Shown: positions 24,185 to 36,650, counted from the first letter of the stretch. The stretch: DNA of 64,000 nt from Trifolium pratense (GCF_020283565.1 NC_060065.1:44504409-44568408), one strand, 5' to 3'. The notes: a model not told the origin generated them from the sequence alone. Made by a program: numbers and translations.

Positions 24185-24367
24185 ATTGAAAAATATTAAC
24201 ATGTGCCCTTATGACACATGTTAAAGAAGCAAATTTAGAAAGTATTTATTAAAATTTGTTGTGCATTTTATCTCTCGAGCGTTAAATTTCTTACATCATT
24301 AAATGTAAAATTTCTATATTAAGATATCTTAACATATGCATTTAGGACACACGTTAACATGGCCCGA
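24185..24367. mobile_element. Terminal-hairpin MITE, 5017 subfamily
   Basis: aatattaacatgtgcccttatgacacatgttaa at the left and ttaacatatgcatttaggacacacgttaacatggccc at the right, with the same core (cattaaatgtaaaatttctat). No clear TSD. Confidence 0.65.
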
Positions 24368-25275
24368 CCAGACCACCCATTGTTCCCGCCTCTTCCTTTA
24401 AGAATACCATAAAGCTCTACCAAAAAATAGAAGCATGACCACACGATCCAATGAAACCATGCATTCATTCGGCAACACGGCATGTATTTCCAAAAGAACT
24501 ATCATCCACGTTCAATTTCAAATACAGAGTCGTTATAAGAATCCACGCCACTTGCCGAGTGATATACACATTATTAAGATAATATATTCTACGTATAAAA
24601 TTAATTCCTACAGAATCTTTATTTCATTCTTTAATATAAAGACCATAGCATGACTAATTTAAACATATTTGAGAAAGTAATTGCTTGAAAATTAAAATTA
24701 AGTAATATTACTTTTACAAATATTTTATTACGAACTTTAAAATTTACGTATACTAGTATTTATTATAAAGTGATGAGAGTCTCGAACCATTTATATTTTA
24801 AGGAAATGTTAAACAATACTCCAAGCAATAGTTAAGAACATAAAAATAGTATTATAATCTAGAAATTAGTGCATTTGATATCTTAATATTTTAAAAAAAA
24901 TATATTTTATTTAAATTTTTAAATTTTATTTCAATTTTTATTTTCTTAACCATTATCTCGGAAGTATTATACATCATGACATTGACATAAAGAAAATAGT
25001 TCGGATGAGAGAATTCATAAGTCATTTTACATGTAATAATACATATTCTTGGATACATTTTTTTCTTTCTTTCTTGACAATGTATACATATTCTTGGATG
25101 AAGATTATTTACCCTACAAATAGAAATATTTGCTTAATAATTAAGTCAAATAAAAAAGTATATATATCCTAATATGGAGTTCGCATACTCTGTCACATCA
25201 AGTTGGTTTAACTTTGTCACTCAAATTTAATATTGCACACCTACACGAATAACCGAAGCGGTGCCTTAATTTTAT

Positions 25276-25451
25276 GGGTCATGCTAACTAGTGCTCCCGG
25301 GGCACTAGTTAAGGATACAAAAAAAAACAATTTTTGCATTGGAAATGACACTTTTTATACTTTACAAACATTGACTACACAAGTTTCAATGTAATTTTAC
25401 TATAATTAGTATCCTTAACTAGTGCCCCGGAGGCACTAGTTAGCATTTTCC
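25276..25451. mobile_element. Terminal-hairpin MITE with exact 9-bp TSD TAATTTTAT
   Basis: GGGTCATGCTAACTAGTGC at the left and GGCACTAGTTAGCATTTTCC at the right; both ends fold through a GTGCTCCCGGGGCAC-type hairpin. Flanks 25267-25275 and 25452-25460 are identical. Same family and length as 5424-5598. Confidence 0.87.
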
Positions 25452-25631
25452 TAATTTTATATTGATAGCATTTCTCATACTCCCTCTCTTAAAAATATGG
25501 TCATTACTAAGTTTATTTAGTAATGTTTGTCAAAAAAAAAAATTATTTAATAATGAAAAATTTGAGTAGTATGCTAGAGGTTTTGGATTCGACCTCAGCA
25601 AAATTGTAAACTAAAAAAAAAATGGTCTTTT

Positions 25632-26203
25632 TGTTGGAATATTTTATAATATTCCAATAATATTATGTGGGCAAATATCTTTATATAATTATATTAGCTA
25701 TTTATCAATTAGGAGCCTTAATTGATTAAGTGATCAAATAAAGTTAAAAGGCTAATTAAATTTCTATTTAGAATTAATTAAGTATTTAATTAATTGGATA
25801 TGAACTCAATATGAGTGGATGTCAGGATGACCCATTTCGGAATAATGGGAACCCTAATTGGCCATCACACTATATATAGGCTATGGTCCCCAATATACCG
25901 GACACACAGCATATCGACTCTTCTCCCCATCTGAAGAGTCCTAAAGGCATAAGGAGTCCTGGTTGAGGAAGAACCACAAGCCAACAGGTGTTCGTCATCC
26001 GATTCTGTTTCAGGTCCGTTCATCAAATGGATTCTTCTATCCAGGTATTCCTAATACTAATTCTTGATAAATCAACATGTCGTAGATCCTATTTTATATA
26101 CATGCTCATGTTTATTAAGCTTCTGCACTAAAGTAAGATTATGGATTTATAATCTTTATTGTTGAGCATGATTTATATGATTAATATTAAATTAATTCCA
26201 ACA
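25632..26203 (+). mobile_element. Solo LTR, 572 bp, with perfect 5-bp TSD CTTTT
   Basis: It begins TGTTGGAATATTTTATAATA and ends ATTAATTCCAACA, with 9-bp terminal inverted repeats TGTTGGAAT/ATTCCAACA. Flanks CTTTT occur at 25627-25631 and 26204-26208. A TATA-like ctatatatagg lies at about 25870. The adjacent DNA carries no retroviral genes. Orientation is judged from the TATA-like site only. Confidence 0.87.
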
Positions 26204-26208
26204 CTTTT

Positions 26209-27212
26209 TAATTAGGACTGAACATCGGTCGTATTCGGAGCAAAAAAAGTTAAATCAATAAAAAATTACAATCTCTTAATTTAAACTCAATTTTGATCAT
26301 CATACATACATATGGTGGTTGAATGGGTCGGTTTTAATTAGGTTAGATTCAAACTTTGTTGCTACATCCAAAACTTCATTATATACAAATTTATATTCTT
26401 CAAATAATTCAATAGATTGTACATAAGGCAACAAAAAATAGAAGAATTAAATGAACGACAAAGTGGTGACATTAAAGGTGTACATGGATTGGACAAATCC
26501 GATGGATCCGGTCAAGGGGTTAAGTCGAGCAAGTGAGTGGATATGAATTTTAAAAATGAAAAACCCATAAAAAAATCGGGTTCTGGGTAAAACCGGACCC
26601 AACCCAAAAAATCCACTAACTCACTAATGCTATGTTTTTTGAAAAAAATTTCATGAAAATACTAATGATTTTGCCATTTGACTATTAAAATTTTTTATAA
26701 TGAAAATAAATTATACTATTTTTTAAGAAAATAAAAAGATTGAATAATTTTTATAAACAAATATGATAATTCATCGCACTATTTTTTAAAAAATAAAAAA
26801 AGATTGAATAATTTTCATTAAAAAAATGATGATTCATCGTTTAGTCATTTTTATCCAACCCGTAAATTAGTGGGTTTATACAAAAAATGAGTGATTATTT
26901 TTTATAGTGAAAAAAGTTACAATATTTTTCAAGATAATATAATGGTTGTGTTATTTTTATGAGAAAAAAAATAATGATTTGATATTTAATATAAAAAAAT
27001 AGAAAAATAATTTGGGTAATCCACTACCCAACCCAATCCAACAAAAAATTAGTGGATTTACCAAACCCGACCAAATATTATAACGGGTGGTTATTTCACA
27101 AGACCCAATCCGGAGTACCCTCTATGATTTGAGTTTTGGTTTTAGCCAAATTCAACTCAATACGGCCCACGTACACCCCTAAGTGACATGCAATTTCTTT
27201 ATTTGGAATTTG
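26209..27212. other. AT-rich intergenic stretch, no gene seen
   Basis: Contains a loosely repeated phrase (attttttaagaaaataaaaagattgaataattttt at about 26717 and 26785) and several degenerate tgggt/acccaa phrases around 26570-27110. No coding frame is recognisable. Confidence 0.35.
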
Positions 27213-27376
<164 letters not shown>

Positions 27377-27592
27377 TGATCTTAATCGTTGTTCATCAAA
27401 ATATATAACCCAATGTTTTCATATGTAAGTAGTTATGTTGGTTTTAGATCGGATCCGTGCTTAACACTATTTTTTATTACGAATGAAACCTATTTTCCCA
27501 TGTTTTTTTTAAGTGCACATCATACAATGACACTATAGAAAAGACAAAAAACAATTATATAGATCTTTTAAGAAAATATAAAACGAAATACC

Positions 27593-27593
<1 letters not shown>

Positions 27594-27666
<73 letters not shown>
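27594..27666. repeat. (TA)n microsatellite
   Basis: Uninterrupted TA dinucleotide run of about 70 bases. Confidence 0.95.
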
Positions 27667-27670
<4 letters not shown>

Positions 27671-29306
27671 CTTTAGAGTTAACATTGTGAGTCTGTATAT
27701 ACGGACCTCTTTTTCTTTAAGTTAAACTTTTTGACTTATCTATTTTCTTATTTATTGTAATTTTCGTTTCAACTCATACATTTTTCCGTACAAATTGCAA
27801 CTTTTGGCTTCAAAAAGGTGAATTATATCATTAAATCAACTTTGTGGAAATAAATCGCCTTCTATGAGCCAAAAAATATCTTTTTTTATAGGGGAAAACA
27901 TCCGCTTGGACCATACTTACAACAAGTGTAAAAATAGAGCCCAAAAAGTTAAACCAATAATATAATAATAAACACTAGTATAAATTATTTATAAAAAAAA
28001 TTAAGAGAGACTATGACCTCTACTGGTCCCCCTTTTTTTTTGTATAATTTGATTCTTTTATTTGTATTAATTGATTTCTAAGAAAAGCGGTCATAATAAT
28101 TTGACAAATTATATTTTTGGCTACAACAATTTGACTAATTATATGACAATGAACACTAATATTAAATCCTTAAATACATAAATAAACTAATTTAATGTTG
28201 TACCAAAAAATAAACTAATTGATACATAAATGGCTAATTTCCTAAAAATTAGTTCTATTTTCAATAAAAACTAATACAACAATTATCAATACTATTCAAC
28301 ATATAAAGAATTACATTACGGTTCTTCTTTTCTTCACCAATTTTTTAGAAAGACGAGGGGTGTCTTAATTGATCTTTGTAGATGCTGCTTGCTTGTGAGC
28401 TTGTCACACGAGGGGAGGTCATTGGGAGGCCATAAAACCTTTGTTGGTTGATTATAGCAAGAGCAAGTTGGGTTAAATTTACACTAAAAAAAAATTTAGA
28501 AAATGTATTCTGTAGTTTTCTGCGTGAAAAGAAAAATTTGGGAGTAGAAAGAGAAATTAAGGCATGTGGCAGAGTAGGAACTTGAAGTACTTCTGCCAAA
28601 TTTTAATTAGTTTTTCGCGCACTCTCCGACTTCTCAATTCCATCCCCTTGCAACGTAGAATGTGAGTGAGTAAATAGTAAAAACTGAGAAAAAAATAGTT
28701 CTCATCTTAGGATGCGAGCTGAGTTTGCTACCTAAAAATCTAAAATGCAAACCTTATATAATATAATATTTTTGTATCTCCCAATCTCTTTTGTAATTTT
28801 TTTTCTTCTTTCTTTTCACTCACATTTTTTTTTGAACAGCGTCAGCACTATATATTATATATTATAAATGTAAAAGAATAAGTATAAGAAATACTCGACC
28901 AATCATCGTAAGACAAATACACGTGATACTCAACCCAACGATAACCAACCAAGTCAAAACTAACTTAGTTAGACTAATATGCTACACACCCAAAACTCAC
29001 ATTTATTAAACATCTCACGTGTTTTCGACTTGCTTTACTTTCCCATGGTGTCACCATTCAGGATAGTGGGAAATCAAACAAAACAATCATGTTTATTCAA
29101 CAGTATATGACGGCTAATATTGATTTTGTGGTTCATAATGTGCAATTTTTTAAAAGATATTTGAATAATTGGTATAGGTAGAAATTTCAAAAGAAAACAA
29201 TTGGCACCTTAAGAAGAAATTATATCACATTATCAAGAAATTTTTTTTATATCAAATATGGACACAGGTGGGGTTTATTGCTTTCGGTATTATGTGAGGA
29301 ATAATG
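27667..29306. other. Intergenic stretch, no supported gene
   Basis: The minus strand has an 84-codon frame (28345-28599) that matches no family I know and has no supporting signals. Nothing else stands out. Confidence 0.35.
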
Positions 29307-29479
29307 CTAGCAACACCCTCTTTAACAAACACACTACAACACACTCTCTTTTATTGGTTGAAATTCACATGGATCCCATAAAAAAATGTGGACCCATATA
29401 ACTTTTATGGGACCCATATAAATTTTAACCAATAGAAGAGAGTGTGTTAGAATGTGTTTGTTAAAGAGGGTGTTGCTAG
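29307..29479. mobile_element. MITE with about 54-bp terminal inverted repeats
   Basis: CTAGCAACACCCTCTTTAAC at the left is matched by GTTAAAGAGGGTGTTGCTAG at the right; pairing continues through acacactctctttattggtt. A short gtgggacccat-like palindrome fills the centre. TSD not resolved. Confidence 0.75.
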
Positions 29480-29517
29480 GAAGCAAGTGTGCGCGATGGC
29501 CAATCTGTTTCTTGTTA

Positions 29518-29830
29518 TCGTTAAGAAATATCACATCGATTACTAGATAATCTGAATATGTGTTTATAAGGTAGAGATAATTTTCACTTTACAAGTCGAT
29601 TTTGTAAGAATGAGTTAGGCCCAATACCCTGGTATCAGAATCTTCTCCACGACCCGCAGGACCGCATGCTATCAATTTCTGATCGGGCCTTCCATGATTT
29701 ATATCCGCACCTCAAACCAAATTGCATTAGGCGTTAGAGGTGTGTTAAGAAGTCTCACATCAATTGTGAGATCATGGACTAAGTTTGTTTGACATTACAC
29801 ATCCGACTTGTAAAGTGGAACTTCTTAACA
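29518..29830 (+). mobile_element. TRIM-like miniature LTR retrotransposon
   Basis: Two related direct repeats open with gttaagaa-tctcacatc: about 29518-29628 and 29743-29830. Directly after the first is a tRNA-Met primer-binding site, TGGTATCAGA (29630-29639), and before the second is gcgttagaggtg, a polypurine-like tract. The internal region is only about 100 bp and non-coding. GTTA flanks both sides (29514-29517 and 29831-29834), compatible with a TSD. The two repeats have diverged considerably, so the element is old. Confidence 0.7.
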
Positions 29831-30397
29831 GTTAAATTTTCTGGCACTTACAAGCAAAAATGCTCGGTTTATAAAAGAAGAAAAAAGTTTTTTTTTGTTG
29901 AATAAAACACGAAGTTGAACTATTTTTCAATTTTTCTCGTCTCGCACTTTAATTTGCTCGACACACTTTCGAGTCTCATCTCCTTTTTCTTTACTTTTTT
30001 TCCCTTTCAGTATTCAGAGTGGTCGTAATACACACTTTTGAATCACATCTCCCTTTACTTTTGTTGGTATTTCAAGTGTGAGTTAAGTTTGCTTATAAAA
30101 AAAAAATATGTGAGTTGAGTCTCACATCAGATGAAAAAGTTCATGTTGAACATTTTATAAGTAAAATGATCAATAAACCTAATATCTTAAAATTTTGGAT
30201 AAAAATATGATGTCCAACTTACTTGAATATTTGGACAAAACACGATATAATGATATCCGAACCTCCTCATATCCTAACACAATCAAATAAAAACATGCAC
30301 ATCTCTCTTTTATTACTCCGTACAAACCACCATGCTGAGGAGCATGATGGCAACCGAAATGGGCCTTTAATCCATTGCACCAATATTGTCATCATTA

Positions 30398-30403
30398 CAC
30401 GTG
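30398..30403 (+). promoter_or_regulatory. G-box/ABRE core CACGTG upstream of the 68-aa protein gene
   Basis: ACACGTGTAA lies about 72 bases before the TATA box. CACGTG is the known core for bZIP/bHLH factors; whether it is used here is an inference. Confidence 0.4.
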
Positions 30404-30474
30404 TAACACATCCACCATAATGTTCTTCCAACCCAACAATCACATTCAACTCTTAACAAATTTCTCCACCGCTC

Positions 30475-30480
30475 TATAAA
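30475..30480 (+). promoter_or_regulatory. TATA box of the 68-aa protein gene
   Basis: gctcTATAAAttctc, 157 bases before the ATG. Transcription would begin about 30 bases downstream, leaving a leader of about 125 nt. Confidence 0.55.
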
Positions 30481-30631
30481 TTCTCACACACTATGTTAAG
30501 CAAAAGCAACACTCAATAATACATTAATTTATTAATTATTTTAAGCCACGTAATATAAAACAAGACAAAAAAAAATATAAATTAGGAACTAGAGGAAACA
30601 AACTTTTTTTATATTTTGGAGAGACACATAT

Positions 30632-30838
30632 ATGGCTTGTTTCTGTTTTCTTGTTGATCAGAAAAGAAAGATACGACGGAGCAAACCGGCAGCAGGAACA
30701 TGTTCACGGTGTCGAAGCGGTGCCAGCGTGGCGGAAATTATTACACAAACAAGAGTTTGCTATGTTCCTTTCTATTGTAAATCTTGGAAAGCTATTATGT
30801 GCACTTTTTGTGGAGCTATTCTCAAGTCTTACAGATAA
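30632..30838 (+). CDS. Small conserved plant protein with paired CxxC motifs (68 aa)
   Basis: Intronless gene for a 68-aa basic protein. A hydrophobic, Cys-containing start (CFCFLVD) is followed by a basic patch (QKRKIRRSKPAAG), then C24-x2-C27 and C57-x2-C60, a zinc-ribbon-like pair of knuckles, and an ILKSYR end. I recognise this arrangement as a small plant-specific family of unknown function; some database entries carry an unsupported methionyl-tRNA synthetase label. The first ATG (30632) follows a plausible leader with a TATA box at 30475. A hAT-like element begins 135 bases after the stop. Zinc binding is inferred from the spacing only. No intron sites are needed for an intact frame. 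Confidence 0.78.
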   Translation: MACFCFLVDQKRKIRRSKPAAGTCSRCRSGASVAEIITQTRVCYVPFYCKSWKAIMCTFCGAILKSYR

Positions 30839-30972
30839 GATAAGCAAGCATCACCATATTACTCTATCTATCTATATATCTATAGCTTCATCTGTTGATT
30901 CAAAAAAATCTATCGCCAACCATTTATATGTATATATTGGTTAGAGGACATATATATTATATATATGGTTAT

Positions 30973-31723
30973 CAGGGACGGATGCATGTAGGGACTGAGT
31001 GTGGCTATAGCCACACCAGAATTATTGTATATATATGTATAACTATTAATGTTATCACAATTGTTCTTTTGGCTTAGTGGTTATGTATCCCCCCATTTAC
31101 TCAAGGGTCTTGAGTTCAAGTCCTATATAGGTTGTTTTTTGGCTTTTAATTTCTTTTTCTTACAAAGAAATTGCTGCCTTGTTGCTAGTTAACTACAAAG
31201 AATCAAGAATAATAGTTGTGGTAATTCTTTTTTATAAAGAAGTGATCAATATATATATTAGAGAAATTAAATTATACCGGTAACATTTTAACGAGTATAA
31301 AATTTACAAAATTTATCGTTAAATTTAAAATTTATATCATCTAGATAATTCATGTAAAATTTTACAAAAATTTAAAATAATTTGATATGTTATTGAAACT
31401 CACCAACATTAAAGTTTTAATTTTAAATTTATCGGATAATTTAAAATTTATCATTAAAGGTTTATACACTTTTATTGATAATACTGTTAATTTTAATTGA
31501 TCTCAATAACATATTAAATTTTATTCTTTTACTTTCCTCTCAACTCTACAACTACAAATATGATTTTTTTTTGTTTGTTATTTTGTTATTTTTTTAATGT
31601 GTTTTATAGAGATAAAACTATTTCTTCAACTAATCTGCAAGCGTGATTTTTTTTTTTAACTATAAAGTTTGTGAACATAATTTTTTTAGCCACACCAATA
31701 TATTAGGTCTAGATCCGTCCCTG
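30973..31723. mobile_element. hAT-like non-autonomous element (751 bp)
   Basis: Terminal inverted repeats CAGGGACGGA and TCCGTCCCTG, with subterminal ggctatagccacacc / gccacacc motifs. Flanks share TGGTTAT (30966-30972 and 31724-31730), a 7-base match or 8 with one mismatch, as expected for hAT. Inside are a tRNA-like SINE head (31067-31131) and a decayed foldback core (31261-31530). No transposase. Confidence 0.78.
31067..31131 (+). mobile_element. tRNA-like SINE head within the hAT-like element
   Basis: ttttggcttagtggttatg (A-box-like) and cttgagttcaagtcc (B-box-like) at tRNA spacing. The flanks do not form an acceptor stem, so it is not called as a tRNA gene. Confidence 0.45.
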
Positions 31724-31730
31724 TGGTTAT

Positions 31731-32652
31731 GTCTAACATGAAAAAATGGTTTAACTGGTGCAGTATATACAAGTTATGATAATCTCTTGACATATCCTTG
31801 AATGGTTCTCATTTACGTATTCAAGATATTAGTTTCTACTATTGTGCGGGAAGGATATTTGAATTTATCAAAAAAAAATATAAGTAGCAAGCTGAACCAA
31901 CATATATGGAGACTTATTAGATATGGCAAATGTGAAATAAAAGTTTTACATCGAAAGGAGGAGTAGAGATTTAAGAAGATAAGTAAAAAAAAAAAACTCG
32001 TATACTTATGATCCGTTTGTAATTGTATTGTCTTTTTTTTTTGGATATAGTCTTGTTTTGTCTTTTTTTTTGAGCTTATGCCAATAAGTTATGTAAATAA
32101 ATAAATTTTTATGTATTATTATAAGTTATTCAAGATAGTTTATCAAAAAAACATCTTATAAAAATGCAATTTGTGTTGGTGAAAACTTATAAATTAATTA
32201 TTTGCATAAATAATTTTCATAAACTCAAAAATAAGCGAAATCTAAAGGGAATAATGCTTTTAAGAATTTGGTGAAGATCTATACTTTACTTGTGTAGTTA
32301 CTATCTTATGTTCAATTGTGAATTTATTTGTTTCCTATAAAGGTCGCTATAACATAACTGAGTATATATGATTCAATTTTCACATCTCAACCATCAATCA
32401 ACTTCTCTCAATTTCTTTTAGATTTAGATATAGTTTTATATTTATGATCCAATGATCTATATTTCACATTATTTTCTCAATTTTTTTTCCCACTTAAAAG
32501 AATCCATTCTCAGAAAATGTTTACGAAACAAATAAAAAATACTATATAAAATATTAGGATTTAATGTCATCAACAGAACGAATCGATAAAAATAAAATAT
32601 TGTCATATTCATTTGTGGTTTTCAATATGAAGTGGATAAAAAAATTGTGGTG
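31731..32652. other. AT-rich intergenic stretch, nothing recognised
   Basis: No coding or repeat feature that I can name. Confidence 0.35.
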
Positions 32653-32752
32653 CTCAATTGTTTTCACATGTTGTGATAAGTCAAATTTCATTTATTCTTC
32701 CTCTCAATTGTTTTCACATGTTGTGATAAGTCAAATTTCATTTATTTTTCCT
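32653..32752. repeat. Tandem duplication of a 50-bp unit
   Basis: ctcaattgttttcacatgtt starts at 32653 and 32703; the two units differ by one base near the end (attcttcct versus atttttcct). Confidence 0.9.
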
Positions 32753-33613
32753 CAAAACTTTTTATGGTTTTTGTACCTATGAATTTCTATACACTGAAAT
32801 GTATTTAATTGCACGAGTTAGAGATTAAACCCTTAATTAAGGGTTTAAATCTCTTATCACTTGAACTAATTTTCATCTTATATTTTTTTGTGTCTTATCA
32901 TGTAAATTGAAAGAATAAAAGGGAAAATAAGTAAATCTAATACAACAGTAGTATTTGTATCATTTGTGGGTGCAACTAACTCTCTATGAGATAATTTTAT
33001 AATTTTTCAAGGCAAAAGAGCCCCAACCAGTTCGAAACAAAAATAAATATAGAAACAGAGTTCCAATAAACGGAACCCACGAACCATATTCTTCTCCAAT
33101 CTGAGTTTTGCCCACGTCTCGAATGAATTCAAGAACATATAATGAGTGATAAATTTACTAGTCAATGATATGTTCATCGTCAACAAACATTATATCAAAT
33201 ATGTCAGTCTCTATATATGTAACTAAACAATCATTTAGCCATTCATCTCACATACAATTGAGGAGATCATTTTTCACAAAATCTCTGATAGAGAAATTGG
33301 GATAGTGCAAAATAAAAAGTTAAACTTGTGGTGAGTGTGGATAAGCAAAAAAATTTAATTGTCAATTTGATCCTTCTCAAAGATGATCTTTCTGAGTTAA
33401 TCTTTCCGGCATATAGAGCAAAAAATTAAAAATACAATGTCAGATTAAATTATTCATTGTTGGAAGTCTATTATCAATGATCCGCCACACAAAAATAGAA
33501 ATTTTCATAAGAACTAATTAATCAATTACAATACAAAAGTCGAGGATTAGACTTTTTTATTGTCAAATAATTGATATTCCATTTGTTCAAATGACTAAAA
33601 AGCTGCAAAAATT

Positions 33614-33804
33614 GGATGGTTGTTCTTCGTTTCCCTGAATTGATCAGAATCCGCCCTCTTCTTCCTTCCATCAATCAGGAGATATTTTCAGATAGTACAA
33701 ATTTATCAATGGATATCTTCCAGTAGTGTAAATCATATCGAAAGGTATCTTTCGATAGCATTTTTTTAGTGTGAGCAATTCAGGAAGACGAAGAGCAACC
33801 ATCT
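33614..33804. mobile_element. Inverted-repeat element, unclassified
   Basis: GATGGTTGTTCTTCGTTTCC at the left is matched by GGAAGACGAAGAGCAACCATC at the right, with pairing continuing through ctgaatt. No TSD was found. Confidence 0.6.
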
Positions 33805-33940
33805 AAAAACTACACCATGTATAAGACAAACTACTACCACTAAACAACCGGATACAAGTACAACATAAATTCAAAATCAGACAATTTACAATTTGATTCT
33901 CAAGGGCATTTTTTTGGGTAAAAATTATTCTGAAGATTTC

Positions 33941-34172
33941 TCTCCCCGCCCTCTCGTGTTTCTTTTCTACCTCCGTTTTTCAATTTTTGCCCTTGAATAA
34001 ATATTTTGGAGTGCATTTTCTGAATTGTTTTTGTCTTGGACAAATTTTCGAAATGTGTTTTCCGAATTTTTGTCGAATTTGAACTAGAAAAATTTCGTAA
34101 AATGTGTTCCGAAGGGTTTATACAAGGGCAAAAATGAAAAACAGGGGTAGAAAAGAAACATGGGGGTGGGAA
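33941..34172. mobile_element. Inverted-repeat element with about 55-bp arms
   Basis: tctctccccgccctctcgtg...tttttgcccttg (33941-33992) is complementary to caagggcaaaaatg...gggggtgggaagaga (34121-34172). The centre is ordinary AT-rich DNA. Confidence 0.65.
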
Positions 34173-34497
34173 GAGAAAAATTCAATTCTTAAGGCATTTT
34201 TTTTTGGGTTAAAATTCTTTAGGCTGCTATATAGGTAGAGAGCATTTGGGCTCAAAATTAAGACTTAGTTCATTAAGAATTTAAGACTGACTTAGTTCAT
34301 TTTAAAATTTATTTATTTTCTCAAAATTATTCTCTTAAATTTAATAAAGCAAAACAACTATAAGCAATTGAAATTTGATTTAGCTAAAGATTAATGAACT
34401 TTAGACACTTCAATTAGGAAAAATTATTCAAGAGAACTCAAATTTAAATTTTAACTTTGACAATCATTAGCTAAATTTTATGAGTTTAATTGTTGTG

Positions 34498-34653
34498 CAC
34501 CGTCGGTGTAATTTTTTTTTACACATGCATCCAATAACACTTTGCCACATCATTTAATGAATGTGACATATCATGTGTTTTTAATTACCATACATGATTT
34601 GTCGGTATATTATTGGACGCATGTGCAAAATAACTTTATACCGACGGTGTATA
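34498..34653. mobile_element. MITE with TIR CACCGTCGGTGTAA
   Basis: Left end gcaccgtcggtgtaattttt...acacatgcatccaataa, right end ttattggacgcatgtgc...ataccgacggtgt. About 155 bp and non-coding. Confidence 0.7.
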
Positions 34654-34989
34654 TAAATTAAATTCAAATTTTATTATCTTTTATTGAACTATGAATTATC
34701 TCTTGTCGAACTCTAAAAACAAAACTATTGATGTTTTCCCACTGAAAAAGAATTGAGATAATGATTACACCATGAATTATTGAAAAACAAATCCAAATGA
34801 ATATCGTTTTCTCTATATTGCGGTTGTACGTAAAATACACAAAAATCTAAAGTGTGTTTCCTATGTATACTTTACTTGTTGCCTTTGAAAGGCCTTGTTC
34901 ACATTTATTTTTTACACATTGTTCACTTTTTTTTTTTTTAGTTACGTGATTTAACATCACCAAATGGCATGACTCATGTCACTTTATTT

Positions 34990-35290
34990 ATTACTCTCCG
35001 TTCATTTTTAAGTGTCCAAAAACGTTGGATTTAACTTTTCTATTTAACTGTCCGTTTGGTGTTTTAAGGGTACGATTTGTCAATTACTCTTTAAGTTTTT
35101 TTTAACATATTATTATTTTTTTACATAATATATTAAATTTATTTGAATGAGAAAGTGTGTGAAAAAAATAAAAATTTATTGGTGGATTAAAATTATGGTA
35201 CAATAGGAAGATAAGATGCAAAAATACACTTTCTTAATTTTGTGTTACTATTCTAAAAAGACACTAAAAAAGAAACGGAAGGAGTATTAT
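34990..35290. mobile_element. Stowaway-like MITE
   Basis: tactctccgttcatttttaagtgtcc at the left and ggaggagta-like aaacggaaggagtatta at the right, with inner aaagacactaaaaaag. Arms have diverged; TA flanks are consistent with this class. Confidence 0.5.
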
Positions 35291-36239
35291 ATTGTTTGCA
35301 AACATCACTAAAAGTATAAATAACTACAAAATTTTGAGTTCAAATTCTAATAAAATTGTGTAATCTAATAATATCAGTATTAACTATCAGTAATTGGTAA
35401 AAACATTATAGAGATATTTGTTCTCGTTTACTTAAAAAAAATTGTTGGATTTTTTTTGAAACGGAAGATGTTTAATTTTTTTGTTTGGTCAAGTTATTCA
35501 TCTTAAAGGTGAATAAGTGAAATGTTTCATGTTTAAATCCGGACTCTGACATATATAGTATGATGCTCATACTAACTGAGTTAAGTTTATGGGGACAGAA
35601 AATGTTTAATTTTTAAAATCAACAATTGTACACGATGAAGAGAATGTAAAATGCTAATTAGGCCGGGATGATGTCATTTCAAAAATATACAGTAGTAGCT
35701 TAATTGTAATAATGATGTCATCATGTCAACCTATGTGTATTTTCTTGTGTTGAACTTGGATTATAATTTAACTTGGATTATAATTATAAAAAAGAAAATA
35801 GAAATATTTTCTTAAATTTTTTATAATTAATTTGTGATCAAATTTAAAAAGTAAAGTAAATACATTAATTATGATAAATCATTTCTTTTTTAAAATCACT
35901 AATATGTGCTCTTAGAGTATATTTTAGCTTTTTTCAAAAAGAAAAAAAAAAGGACAAGGTGACAACTTCCGTGAGCAGAGGAACGAGAACGACAGCATTA
36001 ACAGTTGACTTGGGGGTGGAGGACACAACACAACACAACACCTAGAGATTTCATTGAAGGTTGTTAAATTAGTTTAAAATTAAAGTATATATTAAAGAAA
36101 TTAATAATGTTAAACCATAAAGTGAGGAAGAAAATTAACCCCTTCATTCACGGACAATACTTCAATGTCAAAGTTCGTTGGGGGTTGCATGACCTGTTGC
36201 TTAAAATTTTATAAATAAGTTGGATTGCATTTGCGGCGA

Positions 36240-36650
36240 AGTCTATGGTGCACAAGTCTCCTAAGTTGTGCATCATGCACAAGTAACCGAAAACACTATA
36301 ACGAATATGAATTTTATAAAATTCATTGTTAGATTGAAAGTTTATATCGTATAGATCATTCATAAATTTTTTGAAAAAAAATTGAAAAGCACTTGATATG
36401 TTATTGAGATCCATCAAAATTAACGGCTTATGAATTTTTATTGAATACCGTTAATCTTGATGAGTCTCAATAACATATCAAATGATTTTCAAAAAAATGT
36501 AAAAAAATTATGGATGATCTAAACGATATAAAATTTTCATCCAACGATTAATTTTGTAAAATTCGTATTCGTTATAATGATATGGCTAATTTGTGCATCA
36601 TGCACCACTTAATGTGATTGTACATGTTAGACAAAGCCTCCATTTGCACA
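36240..36650. mobile_element. Foldback MITE, gtgcacaag family
   Basis: aagttgtgcatcatgcacaag at the left and gtgcatcatgcaccactt at the right; arms hold attgttagattgaaagttta and the complement, meeting at aacggcttatgaatttttattg. Flanks gcatttgcg and ccatttgca agree at 7 of 9 bases. Confidence 0.7.

Noticed and set aside
28345..28599. 84-codon minus-strand frame starting MAEVLQVP
   Set aside because: No recognisable domain, low-complexity Phe/Ser content, and no supporting signals.
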